A stretch of DNA of 64,000 bases from Paenibacillus sp. FSL R7-0204 (lineage in GTDB: Bacteria; Bacillota; Bacilli; Paenibacillales; Paenibacillaceae), in the NCBI RefSeq assembly GCF_038002225.1, contig NZ_JBBOCA010000001.1, positions 6,634,001 to 6,698,000 of the forward strand. Reading direction: 5' to 3'. The notes beneath the pieces are model-generated. The model did no database searches and was not told where the DNA came from. It worked only from the letters and a program-made list of their open reading frames with translations. Position numbers and translations under genes: made by a program. This document shows positions 20,484-28,515 of the stretch, in pieces. Each line of letters starts with the position of its first letter. Position 1 is the stretch's first letter.

Positions 20484-20742
20484 TTATCCACAGCCCCATC
20501 CACAGTTTCCGTGCATAACTATCGCCTAAAATTAGCCCTTCGGGGCTTTTTTCATGCGTAAAATGGCTACTTTGCTTGTCAAGGACTTTTTATCCACCGA
20601 ATTATCCACATTATCCACAATTCTCACATTTCTGTTTCAGAGCATAACCTCCTGTTTATAGCGCTCGCAAAAAAGGCGTTATTGCTGATTTTACACGGTT
20701 TTTACACAACTCGTGCGGAATATGTGGATAACGTTGTCCACA
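20484..20742. promoter_or_regulatory. DnaA-box cluster
   Basis: Four perfect DnaA boxes (TTATCCACA) lie at 20484-20492, 20602-20610, 20611-20619 (plus strand) and 20723-20731 (minus strand). Two 8/9 matches are at 20590-20598 (TTATCCACC) and 20734-20742 (TTGTCCACA), and a 7/9 match at 20496-20504. No dnaA, dnaN or other origin gene is nearby, so this is probably not oriC. It is more likely a DnaA-titrating or regulatory cluster. Confidence 0.8.
20534..20552 (+). terminator. terminator after ABC-F gene
   Basis: Stem AGCCC/GGGCT with a TTCG loop is followed by six T. It lies ~100 nt past the stop and inside the DnaA-box cluster. Confidence 0.75.
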
Positions 20743-20863
20743 GGTTGACAAATGCCGCATGAGGCAAAAATTCTGCTGGATAAAGCTCAAATTTCAGAGA
20801 CAGGACAGCGGCGGAATGACCTGTTTCGGCAAGGTACGAGCCAGGTGCGGTGCTATTCTGTTC

Positions 20864-20939
20864 ATTAAATGGATTTTCTCCACTTGCTAAAGCAAGATTG
20901 TTCCCTACGGCAACAGCAGTTGGAGAAACTACATTTAAT
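20864..20939. repeat. 76-bp palindromic (MITE-like) intergenic element
   Basis: Two 25-nt arms, 20864-20888 and 20915-20939, are inverted copies of each other with 21 of 25 positions matching (arm core ATTAAATG...TTTCTCCA). There is no ORF. Related direct copies of the same unit follow at 20977-21001 and about 21029-21051. Confidence 0.6.
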
Positions 20940-20976
20940 AGATCACAGTTGCGGCCCATGTGGCACAATTAGCACC

Positions 20977-21051
20977 ATTAAATGCTGTTTTTCCACTTGC
21001 TTCGTTATATATCTCAGAAACCGGGAAATTAAGCTACGTTTCTCCAACTGT
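20977..21051. repeat. two more copies of the ATTAAATG/TTCTCCA unit
   Basis: 20977-21001 (ATTAAATGCTGTTTTTCCAC...) and ~21029-21051 (...TTTCTCCAACTG) are degenerate direct copies of the arm seen in the preceding palindrome. The rest of the stretch 20743-21152 holds no convincing gene. Confidence 0.5.
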
Positions 21052-21152
21052 ACTCTCTTTGCACGATTACTTTGACGGGTAACCCTCTCCTTACTTCTCC
21101 CGTTATATCCGCTTTACGCTCTCCCCTCCAATGCCCCTGTCCCGCCGGCTTC

Positions 21153-21202
21153 AAAAAAACGCATCTGCCAAGTCCGTAAAATCGGGCTTGGCAAGATGCG
21201 TT
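21153..21202 (-). terminator. leuA terminator
   Basis: Arms AACGCATCTGCCAAG (21158-21172) and CTTGGCAAGATGCGTT (21187-21202) pair. On the minus strand the stem is followed by seven T (21159 down to 21153). It lies ~70 nt after the leuA stop. Confidence 0.85.
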
Positions 21203-21270
21203 AGAGTAAAGGCGCTCTACCTGCTCCTGCTCCTGGTGCTGGTGCTCCTGATGCCTTGGACAACCCCGCT

Positions 21271-22833
21271 CTAGCTGTTCACCGCCTTGCCAGGAGAGGG
21301 CACCTCTGATTCCGACAGCAGCGCTGCATTACAAGCGGCGATGTAAGCAATGCCTGCGGCCATCACGATATCGTGATGGATGGCCGTGCCCCGGAACTTG
21401 GTGTCCTTCCACTCCACCATGACGGCAGCCTCGGCCTGGGCATTCCCGCCGCTGCCGAGGGAATGCAGCTCCAGCCCGTCGAAGCGGATATCCTCGGCAA
21501 TCCCTTGCCCGATGGCGGCAATGATTGCTTCCAGCGGACCGTCTCCGGTGCTGGTCTGGGTCGTCTCTGCGCCGCTCTGCAGATGGCGCACCGTCACTGC
21601 GGCCACGCGGCGCGGCGCGCTGCCGGCCAGGACCTGGACCTCGCCGAGCGCATAGACCTGCGCCTGCTGTCCTGTGGTGCTGCTGACCATCCGCAGCAGC
21701 TCATCATCACTGACGGCCTTCTGGCGGTCAGCCGTCTCCTTGAAGGATTCGTAGAGCGCGTCCAGCTCCGCCGAATCCAGGGCAATGCCGTACTTCGCGG
21801 CGCGGTCCTTCAGCGCATGCCGGCCGGAATGCTTACCGAGGATTATCATGCTGCGCGGGATGCCCAGCCGCTCCGGGTCCATAATCTCGTAGGTGCTGCG
21901 GTCCTTCAGCAGACCGTCCTGATGGATGCCGGATTCATGCTGGAAGGCATTGCGCCCGACCACCGGCTTATTGAAGGCAATCGGGAAATGCATCGCCCCG
22001 CTGATCATCCGTGAGGTGTCATACAGCTTATCCAGCACGATTCCAGTCTCGGCGCCGATAGAGTCTCCGCGTGTCTCCAGCGCCATGACCAGTTCCTCCA
22101 GCGCACAATTGCCGGTCCGCTCGCCCACTCCGTTGACCGTAACCTCAATCTGTGTGGCGCCGCCTTCAATGGCCGCCAGGCTGTTCGCTACGGCGAGACC
22201 CAGATCGTTGTGGCAGTGGGCGCTGTAGATGACCTTGTCTCCGCCCCTGGCGCCAAGCCGCACACGCCGGAACATCTCCCCGTATTCCTGCGGCAGCGCA
22301 TAACCTACCGTATCCGGCAGATTAATAATCGAAGCACCCTCTTCAATTACCGCCTCGACCATCTCAATCAGATCGTCGATGCCCGTCCGCGCAGCGTCCA
22401 TTGCAGTGAACTCTACCACATCGCAGAACTGGCGGGCATAAGCCGTCATCTCTCTGGCAACCGCTACAACCTCAGGGCGGCTCATGCGCAGCTGATGGCG
22501 CAGATGGATGTCGGAGGAGGAGATGAACAGATGAATCCGCCGCCGCGCGGCATCCCGGGTGGCCCGTACAGCAGCATCGATATCCCCCTTGACTGCACGT
22601 GCGAAGCCGCAGATCTCCACGCCCTGAATGTTGCGGGAGATCGTCTCCACCGCAGCGAAATCCCCCGGACTGGATACAGGGAATCCCGGCTCCATGACAT
22701 CCACTCCCAGGTCCGCCAGCTTGCCGGCCAGAATAATCTTTTGCTCAGGGGTAAGACTGGCTCCCGGGGCCTGCTCCCCGTCACGCAGCGTTGTGTCAAA
22801 AATCTGAATTCGTTTCTTTACCGGAATAATCAT
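21271..22833 (-). CDS. leuA: 2-isopropylmalate synthase
   Basis: LeuA condenses acetyl-CoA with 2-ketoisovalerate, the first committed step of leucine synthesis. The 520 residues show the catalytic barrel start FDTTLRDGEQAPGASL, EFTAMDAART, the metal-binding HCHNDLGLAVANSL, NGVGERTGNCALEE, the HESGIHQDG segment, and a C-terminal LeuA regulatory/dimer domain (from ~residue 390) where leucine feedback normally acts. A TTGAGGAGG site precedes the ATG. Leader control is by two T-boxes with leucine specifiers, which agrees with leuA rather than citramalate or homocitrate synthase. It stands alone: no leuB/C/D or ilv genes are adjacent. Confidence 0.93.
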   Translation of the reverse strand: MIIPVKKRIQIFDTTLRDGEQAPGASLTPEQKIILAGKLADLGVDVMEPGFPVSSPGDFAAVETISRNIQGVEICGFARAVKGDIDAAVRATRDAARRRIHLFISSSDIHLRHQLRMSRPEVVAVAREMTAYARQFCDVVEFTAMDAARTGIDDLIEMVEAVIEEGASIINLPDTVGYALPQEYGEMFRRVRLGARGGDKVIYSAHCHNDLGLAVANSLAAIEGGATQIEVTVNGVGERTGNCALEELVMALETRGDSIGAETGIVLDKLYDTSRMISGAMHFPIAFNKPVVGRNAFQHESGIHQDGLLKDRSTYEIMDPERLGIPRSMIILGKHSGRHALKDRAAKYGIALDSAELDALYESFKETADRQKAVSDDELLRMVSSTTGQQAQVYALGEVQVLAGSAPRRVAAVTVRHLQSGAETTQTSTGDGPLEAIIAAIGQGIAEDIRFDGLELHSLGSGGNAQAEAAVMVEWKDTKFRGTAIHHDIVMAAGIAYIAACNAALLSESEVPSPGKAVNS

Positions 22834-22884
22834 CGTAATTCCTCCTCAAATTAGGTTTATATAATGGAGGGCTGCCTCCTAAAA

Positions 22885-23200
22885 GCACAAAGACCCCCCG
22901 TCTCTTATTAAGAGACGGGGGGTCAGCCCTCCGCGGTACCACTCTTTTTGACGCATAGGCTCCCTGATGTCAGAAGTCCCGGCTGCGTCCAGCTTAGATC
23001 AGATCTCCCTCTCCCGGTAAGAGGAAGTTCGGGGGATCTGAATAGTCCGGTAACGGGGACATCCGTAGCAGCGTACCTGTAGCTCTTTCCGCCGCTCCGC
23101 TCACGGGCGAGATTCGCCGGCCTCTGGTGTCTGCGTCGCACCTCCCCGCAGCTCTCTGTTCACCTTAGCCGTCTACTGCTCCCGATCCTTGCGTGTCATT
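22885..23200 (-). promoter_or_regulatory. leucine T-box riboswitch, proximal copy
   Basis: Read on the minus strand. The specifier CTC (Leu) lies in GAATCTCG (codon at 23109-23111). The T-box core AGAGTGGTACCGCGG is at about 22931-22945. The terminator is a near-perfect 15-bp stem (22892-22906 with 22910-22924) followed by a T-rich stretch. The TGGT tRNA-end-binding loop fits tRNA-Leu with discriminator A. Uncharged tRNA-Leu should favour read-through into leuA. Confidence 0.93.
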
Positions 23201-23228
23201 CCTATATAACTCCTCACAAAATATGCAC

Positions 23229-23612
23229 AAAAAAAGCCTGCCGTCTCATTCAAGAGACGACAGGCTGTTCACTGTCGCGGTACCACTCTTGTTGATATCC
23301 GAACCCGCTAACCTTCCAGCTGTTCTGCGATACCCACTCCATGTCTGCAAGGTTCCCGGAATGTTCCCACTCCGTCCAGCCTTGACTGACCACCCTCTCA
23401 CGGAGGTTAACCGTAACGGTGTACCTAAGGTTGCCGGATTACATCCTGTACCGGCCAGCGCTCCTGTTCAAAGAGCTTCCTGCTTCCACCGCTCCGCTCC
23501 CGGACGAGTTCAGGTCTCCATCGACTGCGTCGCACCTTCCCGCAGCTCTCTTATCCCGGAGTGACCTTACTGCTTCCGATCATTGCGTTTGTTCAAATAT
23601 AAAGTAATTGAA
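23229..23612 (-). promoter_or_regulatory. leucine T-box riboswitch, distal copy
   Basis: Read on the minus strand. Stem I contains GAACTCG with specifier CTC (codon at 23506-23508), aligned exactly with the proximal copy. The T-box core AAGAGTGGTACCGCGA is at about 23275-23290. The terminator (stem 23235-23247 with 23254-23266) is followed by seven T at 23235-23229. The stem I sequence is clearly duplicated in the proximal T-box. Confidence 0.94.
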
Positions 23613-23620
23613 TTGAACTG

Positions 23621-23650
23621 ATTATACCCGGCGGCTTCTGTAAAAGTCAA
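23621..23650 (-). promoter_or_regulatory. leuA promoter
   Basis: On the minus strand TTGACT (23645-23650), an 18-nt spacer and a perfect TATAAT (23621-23626). The -35 box overlaps the tsaD stop codon. Transcription would start just before the distal T-box. Confidence 0.85.
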
Positions 23651-24696
23651 TAGGCAGATACCGACCACTTTTCCAGCGAATAACCGGGATCGGCGACCAT
23701 GTCCAGTGGAATCCCGCCTTCATGTCTCCATTTCACATAAGCTGCGGCACCGATCATCGCCGCATTATCCGTGCAATACACGGGAGGAGGGATAACCAGC
23801 TCAATCCCCTCTGTCCCGCAGCGCCGGATCAGGGCTTCGCGCAGCCCCTTGTTCGCCGCTACCCCTCCGCAGAGCAGAAGCTGCTTCGCGTGGTATTCAC
23901 GTACAGCCCGGATCGCCTTCTCGACCAGCACTTCAACCACAGATTCCTGGAAGCCGCGCGCAATAGCCGCGACATCCGGCACAAGCCCCTTCATCTTGCT
24001 CTGATTCACCGCATTCAGCACCGCAGACTTCAGGCCGCTGAAGCTGAAGTCATACGAGCCCGGCTCCAGCCACACACGCGGCAGAGCGAAGGCTTCCTCC
24101 GCTTCATGCGCCAGCTTGTCTACATGCGGCCCTCCCGGATAAGGGAAGCCCAGGGCCCGCGCCACTTTGTCGTACGCCTCGCCGACGGCATCGTCACGGG
24201 TGCGCCCGATGATCCGGAAGCTTCCTTCCCGCTCCATATGCACCAGCTCTGTATGCCCCCCTGACACCACCAGCGTCATGTTGGGATATTTCAATTCCTT
24301 AACCAGCCGGTTAGCATAGATATGACCGGCAATATGATGCGTGCCGATGAGCGGCTTGCCCCAGGCCAGCGCCAGGCTTTTGGCAGCCACGACTCCCACC
24401 AGCAGGGCCCCCACCAGCCCCGGACCCTGCGTTACCGCCACTGCCGTCAGCTCCTGTGGACGTACGCCGGCAACGCTTAAGGCTTCTTCAATGACCAGCG
24501 TTATCACCTCGACATGCTTGCGGGAGGCCACTTCAGGCACCACTCCCCCGAATGCCCGGTGGGTCTCAATCTGGCTGGAAATAATATTGGACAACACCTC
24601 ACAGCCATCCTTCACTACAGCTACAGAGGTCTCGTCACAGCTGGTTTCAATCGCCAGAATCAATACAGGCTCCCTTGCGCCCGTGTCTGTCTTCAT
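23647..24696 (-). CDS. tsaD: tRNA t6A threonylcarbamoyltransferase TsaD
   Basis: TsaD transfers the threonylcarbamoyl group to A37 of ANN-decoding tRNAs, with TsaB and TsaE. The start is ATG 24696 (MKTDTGAREP), whose ATGA overlaps the rimI stop. This gives 349 residues, the usual length; a longer upstream frame overlaps rimI and is not needed. Seen: LAIETSCDETSVAVV, the metal-binding HxxxH-type segment THHIAGHIYANRL, LVVSGGHTELV, GRTRDDAVGEAYDKVAR, FSFSGLKSAVLN, LLLCGGVAANKGLRE and TDNAAMIG. It is last of the tsaE-tsaB-rimI-tsaD operon. Confidence 0.97.
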   Translation of the reverse strand: MKTDTGAREPVLILAIETSCDETSVAVVKDGCEVLSNIISSQIETHRAFGGVVPEVASRKHVEVITLVIEEALSVAGVRPQELTAVAVTQGPGLVGALLVGVVAAKSLALAWGKPLIGTHHIAGHIYANRLVKELKYPNMTLVVSGGHTELVHMEREGSFRIIGRTRDDAVGEAYDKVARALGFPYPGGPHVDKLAHEAEEAFALPRVWLEPGSYDFSFSGLKSAVLNAVNQSKMKGLVPDVAAIARGFQESVVEVLVEKAIRAVREYHAKQLLLCGGVAANKGLREALIRRCGTEGIELVIPPPVYCTDNAAMIGAAAYVKWRHEGGIPLDMVADPGYSLEKWSVSAY

Positions 24697-25217
24697 TTCA
24701 AGTCCACGCTTCCTTCCGTTACAGCTTGCTCCCCGTACTCCGGCAGATCGGCCCACATGATGAGCGCATCCTCGCGGTTGTCCGAATAATAGCCCTTGCG
24801 GGTACCGGCAGGCTTAAAGCCTTTTTTGCGGTATAAATTCTGAGCCACCTCATTGGAGACCCGTACTTCAAGTGTGATCGACTTCATGCCGAGATAAGCC
24901 GCTGTCTTCATCAGCTCGTCCAGCAGCCGCTCTCCCCATTTACGCCCCCGGTAGGCCTCCAGCAGTGCAATATTCGTGACATGCGCCTCATCGACAATCG
25001 CCCACATTCCCGCGTAGCCGATAATATGCCCTGCCAGCTCCATTACCATATATTTAGCAAAATGATTGTGGGTCAGCTCGTTGCGGAAGGCCTCCTCTGT
25101 CCAGGGCATGGTGAAGGCCTCACGTTCAATCACAAGAATCTCAGGCACATCCTCCAGCCGCATCAGGCGAAAAACAAGCTCAGCCCCCTGAGCTGGTCTA
25201 CGTTCCGGTTCGATCAT
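24693..25217 (-). CDS. rimI: ribosomal protein S18-alanine N-acetyltransferase RimI
   Basis: A GNAT-family acetyltransferase of 174 residues. Seen: the N-terminal FRLMRLEDVPEILVIEREAF, the acetyl-CoA-binding LLEAYRGRKWGERLLDELM (motif A, RGRKWG in place of the usual R/Q-x-x-G-x-G/A), and LEVRVSNEVAQNLYRKKGF (motif B). Its start overlaps the tsaB stop and its stop overlaps the tsaD start, both as ATGA. This position inside the t6A operon is the same as B. subtilis ydiD. The substrate (S18 or other N-termini) is inferred from the family. Confidence 0.93.
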   Translation of the reverse strand: MIEPERRPAQGAELVFRLMRLEDVPEILVIEREAFTMPWTEEAFRNELTHNHFAKYMVMELAGHIIGYAGMWAIVDEAHVTNIALLEAYRGRKWGERLLDELMKTAAYLGMKSITLEVRVSNEVAQNLYRKKGFKPAGTRKGYYSDNREDALIMWADLPEYGEQAVTEGSVDLK

Positions 25218-26011
25218 CGTGTATTCAGGCTCCCTTCGCTGCTGCGGCGCAAATTCGCCTCCGCCTCCGACAGCTGCGTATAATTGGGAATCAGCGTATG
25301 CAAATCTCCGCTCTCTTCGTAGAGACCCGCTTCCGCCAGAAATCCAGTCCAGCGTCCTTCCAGCTCATAAGGCACTGCCTGAACGTTGGCGGCTTCCATC
25401 AGCGGAGCCAGCATATCCGTACTTCCGTGCAGCGCGGTCTCGCCTACGAACCACAGTGTGTCCGGCCGATTGCCCTCAGCTGCGGCTTCCTTCAGCCGTA
25501 CCGCCAGCTCCTGCACCCAGTCGGCCATCAGCCGGATCGCATCCGGCGCCAGCCGCCGGGGCGGCTTGTCCTTTTCCGCTGCGAATACAGCGGTGTACGC
25601 CTGTCCCCGCCGGGCATCGATCAGCGGAATAATCCAGTCTGTCCCTGCCGTGCCAAGCGCAGAAGCCGCATGGTATCCGCCCCAGGCCAGCGCATGTAGG
25701 CTGGATACGCCGGTAACCGGAACGTTCCAAGCCCAGGCCAGCGTCTTGGCTGCGGTCACGGCGATCCGTGTTCCGGTATAGGAGCCCGGGCCGATACCGA
25801 CCGAAATTCCGCCGATTGTATCGGCCGTAGTGGCAGATGCCTGAAGCGCCTGCTCAATAATAGGCAGCAGATGAACCGAATGGTTACGCTCCCCGGAAGC
25901 ATTTATCTCATGCAGCAGCTCCCCGCCGCCGGTAACGGCCACTCCCAGAACTGCCGTTGATGTATCCAGCGCCAAAAACCGCTTGCGCGGCTCATTATTC
26001 GAGTTCGTCAT
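25214..26011 (-). CDS. tsaB: tRNA t6A biosynthesis protein TsaB
   Basis: TsaB is the inactive TsaD paralogue that forms the TsaD-TsaB core for t6A synthesis. The 265 residues show the ASKHA-type start FLALDTSTAVLGVAV, the LLPIIEQALQ helix and GGISVGIGPGSYTGTRIAVTAAKTLAW, the most conserved TsaB motif. The C-terminal half is variable. It starts at ATGA overlapping the tsaE stop and ends overlapping rimI. Confidence 0.95.
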   Translation of the reverse strand: MTNSNNEPRKRFLALDTSTAVLGVAVTGGGELLHEINASGERNHSVHLLPIIEQALQASATTADTIGGISVGIGPGSYTGTRIAVTAAKTLAWAWNVPVTGVSSLHALAWGGYHAASALGTAGTDWIIPLIDARRGQAYTAVFAAEKDKPPRRLAPDAIRLMADWVQELAVRLKEAAAEGNRPDTLWFVGETALHGSTDMLAPLMEAANVQAVPYELEGRWTGFLAEAGLYEESGDLHTLIPNYTQLSEAEANLRRSSEGSLNTR

Positions 26012-26514
26012 GTTTCTTTACCCCACTTCTGGATCAGCATCCGGCACACTTCGCCGTAAGACTCTCCGATTCCGGTCACCGTTATCTCCCGTTCATCCGG
26101 GCCGGCGGTCTTCAGCTCTATATGGAGATACCGTGGCGGCATCAGATCAGTGATGATTCGGCTCCACTCCACCAGACTCACCCCATGGCCATAGAAATAT
26201 TCTTCCAGTCCCAGCTCGTCCGCTTCCTGCAGCGATATCCGGTATACATCCATATGATACAGCGGCAGACGTCCCTCATACTCTTTGATAATGGTAAAAG
26301 TAGGACTATTCACAATGCCCTCCACACCTAAATGGCGCGCATAGCACTGCGAGAACGCCGTTTTGCCCGCTCCTAGATCCCCGTCAAGTCCGATAACCAT
26401 CCCCGCTGATGACGCGGCAGCGATAGCGGCGGCAAGTGCCTCCGTATCCTGAAGGCTGAATGAACGGTATGTAAACACCGTTTGTGTATTATTGTCCAAA
26501 GCTGCAACTACCAC
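26008..26514 (-). CDS. tsaE: tRNA t6A biosynthesis ATPase TsaE
   Basis: TsaE is the small ATPase that drives turnover of the TsaD-TsaB complex. Seen in 168 residues: the P-loop GLDGDLGAGKTAFSQC, the SPTFTIIKEYEG switch, LYHMDVYRI and VEWSRI. The first codon of the open frame is GTG 26514 after AAAAAGG; a TTG six codons later is an alternative start. It is the first gene of the t6A operon, with its own promoter at 26551-26579. The thiL gene that precedes it in B. subtilis is absent here. Confidence 0.95.
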   Translation of the reverse strand: MVVAALDNNTQTVFTYRSFSLQDTEALAAAIAAASSAGMVIGLDGDLGAGKTAFSQCYARHLGVEGIVNSPTFTIIKEYEGRLPLYHMDVYRISLQEADELGLEEYFYGHGVSLVEWSRIITDLMPPRYLHIELKTAGPDEREITVTGIGESYGEVCRMLIQKWGKET

Positions 26515-26550
26515 CTTTTTGAAGTCCCCTAACGGTTAACAATATCCTTA

Positions 26551-26579
26551 ATTATATCGGTATGCTACTTGCACCGCAA
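26551..26579 (-). promoter_or_regulatory. tsaE operon promoter
   Basis: On the minus strand TTGCGG (26574-26579), 17-nt spacer, TATAAT (26551-26556), about 37 nt upstream of the tsaE start. Confidence 0.7.
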
Positions 26580-26588
26580 CAGCCGCTG

Positions 26589-27572
26589 TTAGTCCGTCGA
26601 GGCCGCTTGAGCCGCCGCAGGCTCCCCCGGATGCCGGGAGAACAGGCTATGCAGCACCATTCCGCCAATAATGACCGCAACTCCTGCCCATGACAGGAAG
26701 GAAGGCATCGGCGAGGCCAGCAGGAGCATCTCCCCCAGCAAGGCGAACAGCACCTCCAGTGACTGGGTCGCTTCCACGGCTGCCAGACTGCTCATGCTAT
26801 CCCGGACCAGATCGGTAGCCCGGAAAAACAGCACCGTAGCCACAATTCCCGAACTGAGTGCAACAATGACGGATTGTACTACCTGGGAGGAGGAGGGCAG
26901 GCCTGTATCTGCCATACCATACAGAGCGACAGCCAGCCAGAAGGGCAGGCTGGCGAGCGTCATGCCAAGAATCCGCTGGAATACATCCAGCTGGCCGCCG
27001 CACAGCTCCATCATCTTACGGTTTCCGAGCGGATAAGCGAAAGAAGCGATAAGGACCGGGACAATGCCCAGCAGGACCTGGGATGGGGCAAGCTGCCGCG
27101 CCTGCTCCACTTGCAGCAGCGCTACTCCGGCGAGAATAATCAGGGAGAGGAGCAGCCCGCGCAGCGGGATTTTACCTCTTATGTATACTCGTCCTCCCGG
27201 TCCGCTGACCCATTCTCCGAAGAACGGAGCCAGCAGCGAACCGGAGATAATTGTGATCTGCCACGTTCCTGCTGTCAGCCAGCCCGGTGCATAGGCAGCG
27301 GCGAAGCAGATGGGCGCGTAGAACAAGCCGAACCCGACAGTTCCCCACAGCAGCCAGGCTCCAGGCCGTTCTCTCATCGCAGCCAGCAGCGGCTTCAGCC
27401 TCCCTCTTCCGGCCACAATCGCCAGCAGCAGCGGGAGCGTGAACAAGTACCGCAGCGAGGCGCTCCACGCCCAGCTTCCTCCCGCAAGCTCCATCCTCCG
27501 GTTCAGCACAAACGTCACCGCAAAAAACAGCGCCGAGCACACACCCAGCAATATCGGACGCACTTCCATCAT
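26589..27572 (-). CDS. DMT-superfamily multidrug resistance efflux transporter
   Basis: A 327-residue integral membrane protein with about ten hydrophobic helices, starting MMEVRPILLGVCSALFFAVTF and with VLNRRMELAGGSWAWSASLR after helix 1. The layout and the FFGEW and VEATQSLEVLFALLGE segments fit the EamA/EmrE-like branch of the drug/metabolite transporter superfamily. It would export small molecules or drugs; the substrate is unknown. It is a single gene on the minus strand upstream of tsaE, ending 10 nt before the tsaE promoter region. Confidence 0.8.
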   Translation of the reverse strand: MMEVRPILLGVCSALFFAVTFVLNRRMELAGGSWAWSASLRYLFTLPLLLAIVAGRGRLKPLLAAMRERPGAWLLWGTVGFGLFYAPICFAAAYAPGWLTAGTWQITIISGSLLAPFFGEWVSGPGGRVYIRGKIPLRGLLLSLIILAGVALLQVEQARQLAPSQVLLGIVPVLIASFAYPLGNRKMMELCGGQLDVFQRILGMTLASLPFWLAVALYGMADTGLPSSSQVVQSVIVALSSGIVATVLFFRATDLVRDSMSSLAAVEATQSLEVLFALLGEMLLLASPMPSFLSWAGVAVIIGGMVLHSLFSRHPGEPAAAQAASTD

Positions 27573-27785
27573 CTCTTTTCGTCAAAATTCTTCTCCCAAA
27601 TATAGGGGCTCACCACTCCCGGCGTCAATATCTGTGTCAGCTATAATTATGGAGAGTTGCCCGTTGGAGCCGTGGGGAGGTGCTTAAGGAAATGGCGGAT
27701 GAATAGCGAAATAAGGGAGGTGGTTTGCGCTGGCTTGAGGGTACGGGCTGTCGTTTATCTGAAGAGAACATACCAGAGTTATGCA

Positions 27786-27910
27786 GACTCAGAAGACGCT
27801 ATTTGGACAAAAATACTGTTTTTCAGCTTTTAACGGACTCAGAAGACGCTAAACTTAACTTTAGAGCCAAATGTTACGCCAAATAGGTTATTTAAGTACC
27901 TCTGAGTCCG
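27786..27910. repeat. dispersed repeat GACTCAGAAGACGCT (three copies)
   Basis: Copies at 27786-27800 and 27836-27850 are 50 bp apart in direct orientation. A third, diverged copy (CTCTGAGTCCG) is inverted at about 27896-27910. They lie in the 740-nt gap between the transporter and sspH, which holds no gene I can support. Confidence 0.6.
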
Positions 27911-28008
27911 CCTGTATCCACAAAACGAGGAAATTCATACCATTAAGAGCACTACAGTCCACAACACACCGCCCTCACCTCGCTTCATGTACCTGTAAGC
28001 CGCTCGCT

Positions 28009-28161
28009 GCCCACTTTCCACAATTTCAGGTGCATTTATACACCTCATTCCCGCTCCGCGCCCACTTTCCACAATTCCAGGTGCACTTATACACCTCATT
28101 CCCGCTCCAAGCCCACTTTCCACGAATTCCGGTGCACTTGTACACTTCATTTCCAATCCCC
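28009..28161. repeat. three tandem 51-bp repeats
   Basis: Units begin GCCCACTTTCCA at 28009, 28060 and 28111, each 51 bp, each containing a GGTGCA...TACAC core and a CATTCCCGCTCC-type end; the third copy is the most diverged. As 51 is a multiple of three, short frames on both strands read as 17-residue repeats, but neither looks like a real gene. Confidence 0.85.
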
Positions 28162-28211
28162 CCGGCCCAGAGTATAACAAGTCTTGGCGGTCAGTCACAA
28201 AAAAGTAGTCC

Positions 28212-28264
28212 AAAAAAAAGCAGGAGACTCCCGCGATGGTGTCACCGCCAAGAGAACGCCTGCT
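28212..28264 (-). terminator. sspH terminator
   Basis: On the minus strand AGCAGG/CCTGCT arms enclose a GC-rich centre and are followed by eight T (28219 down to 28212), ~50 nt past the sspH stop. Confidence 0.75.
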
Positions 28265-28314
28265 CTAATTAGTATTTCACCTGGATACCTACCAGGACTT
28301 ATTGTGCTGACCCG

Positions 28315-28500
28315 CTACTTCCCCTGCTCCTCCAGCCGCTCAACACCAACAGTCTGTGTATTCGTCGGCCGGGAGCCTACCTGAACCGTTGCCATACCGT
28401 TATCCGAATCTACATGCTCAATCCAAACCGGCTCACCATCGAGATGCACCGCGATTTTATCCTTGGAAGCGTAAATATCCTTCGCACGTGTTATGTCCAT
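28315..28500 (-). CDS. sspH: H-type small acid-soluble spore protein
   Basis: A 61-residue protein starting MDITRAKDIYASKDKIAVHL, with VWIEHVDSDNGMATVQVGS and TVGVERLEEQ. This is the SspH family pattern (MDIxRAKxIxxS, PVWIxxVDxxNGxAxV). SspH is made in the forespore under SigG in Bacillus and sits in the spore core. Its start follows GGGAGG and lies 15 nt after the small acidic gene, so the two are likely one transcript. Confidence 0.88.
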   Translation of the reverse strand: MDITRAKDIYASKDKIAVHLDGEPVWIEHVDSDNGMATVQVGSRPTNTQTVGVERLEEQGK

Positions 28501-28515
28501 TCTCTTCTTGCCTCC

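Noticed and set aside
20484..20742. Chromosomal origin oriC
   Set aside because: DnaA boxes are present but dnaA, dnaN, rpmH and an obvious AT-rich unwinding region are not; a titration cluster is simpler.
28009..28161. CRISPR array
   Set aside because: Units are nearly identical along their full 51 bp with no distinct spacers, and no cas gene is nearby.
27871..28272. Short frames on both strands with 17-residue repeats
   Set aside because: They follow from the 51-bp tandem repeat, which stays open in several frames; no ribosome site or known family.
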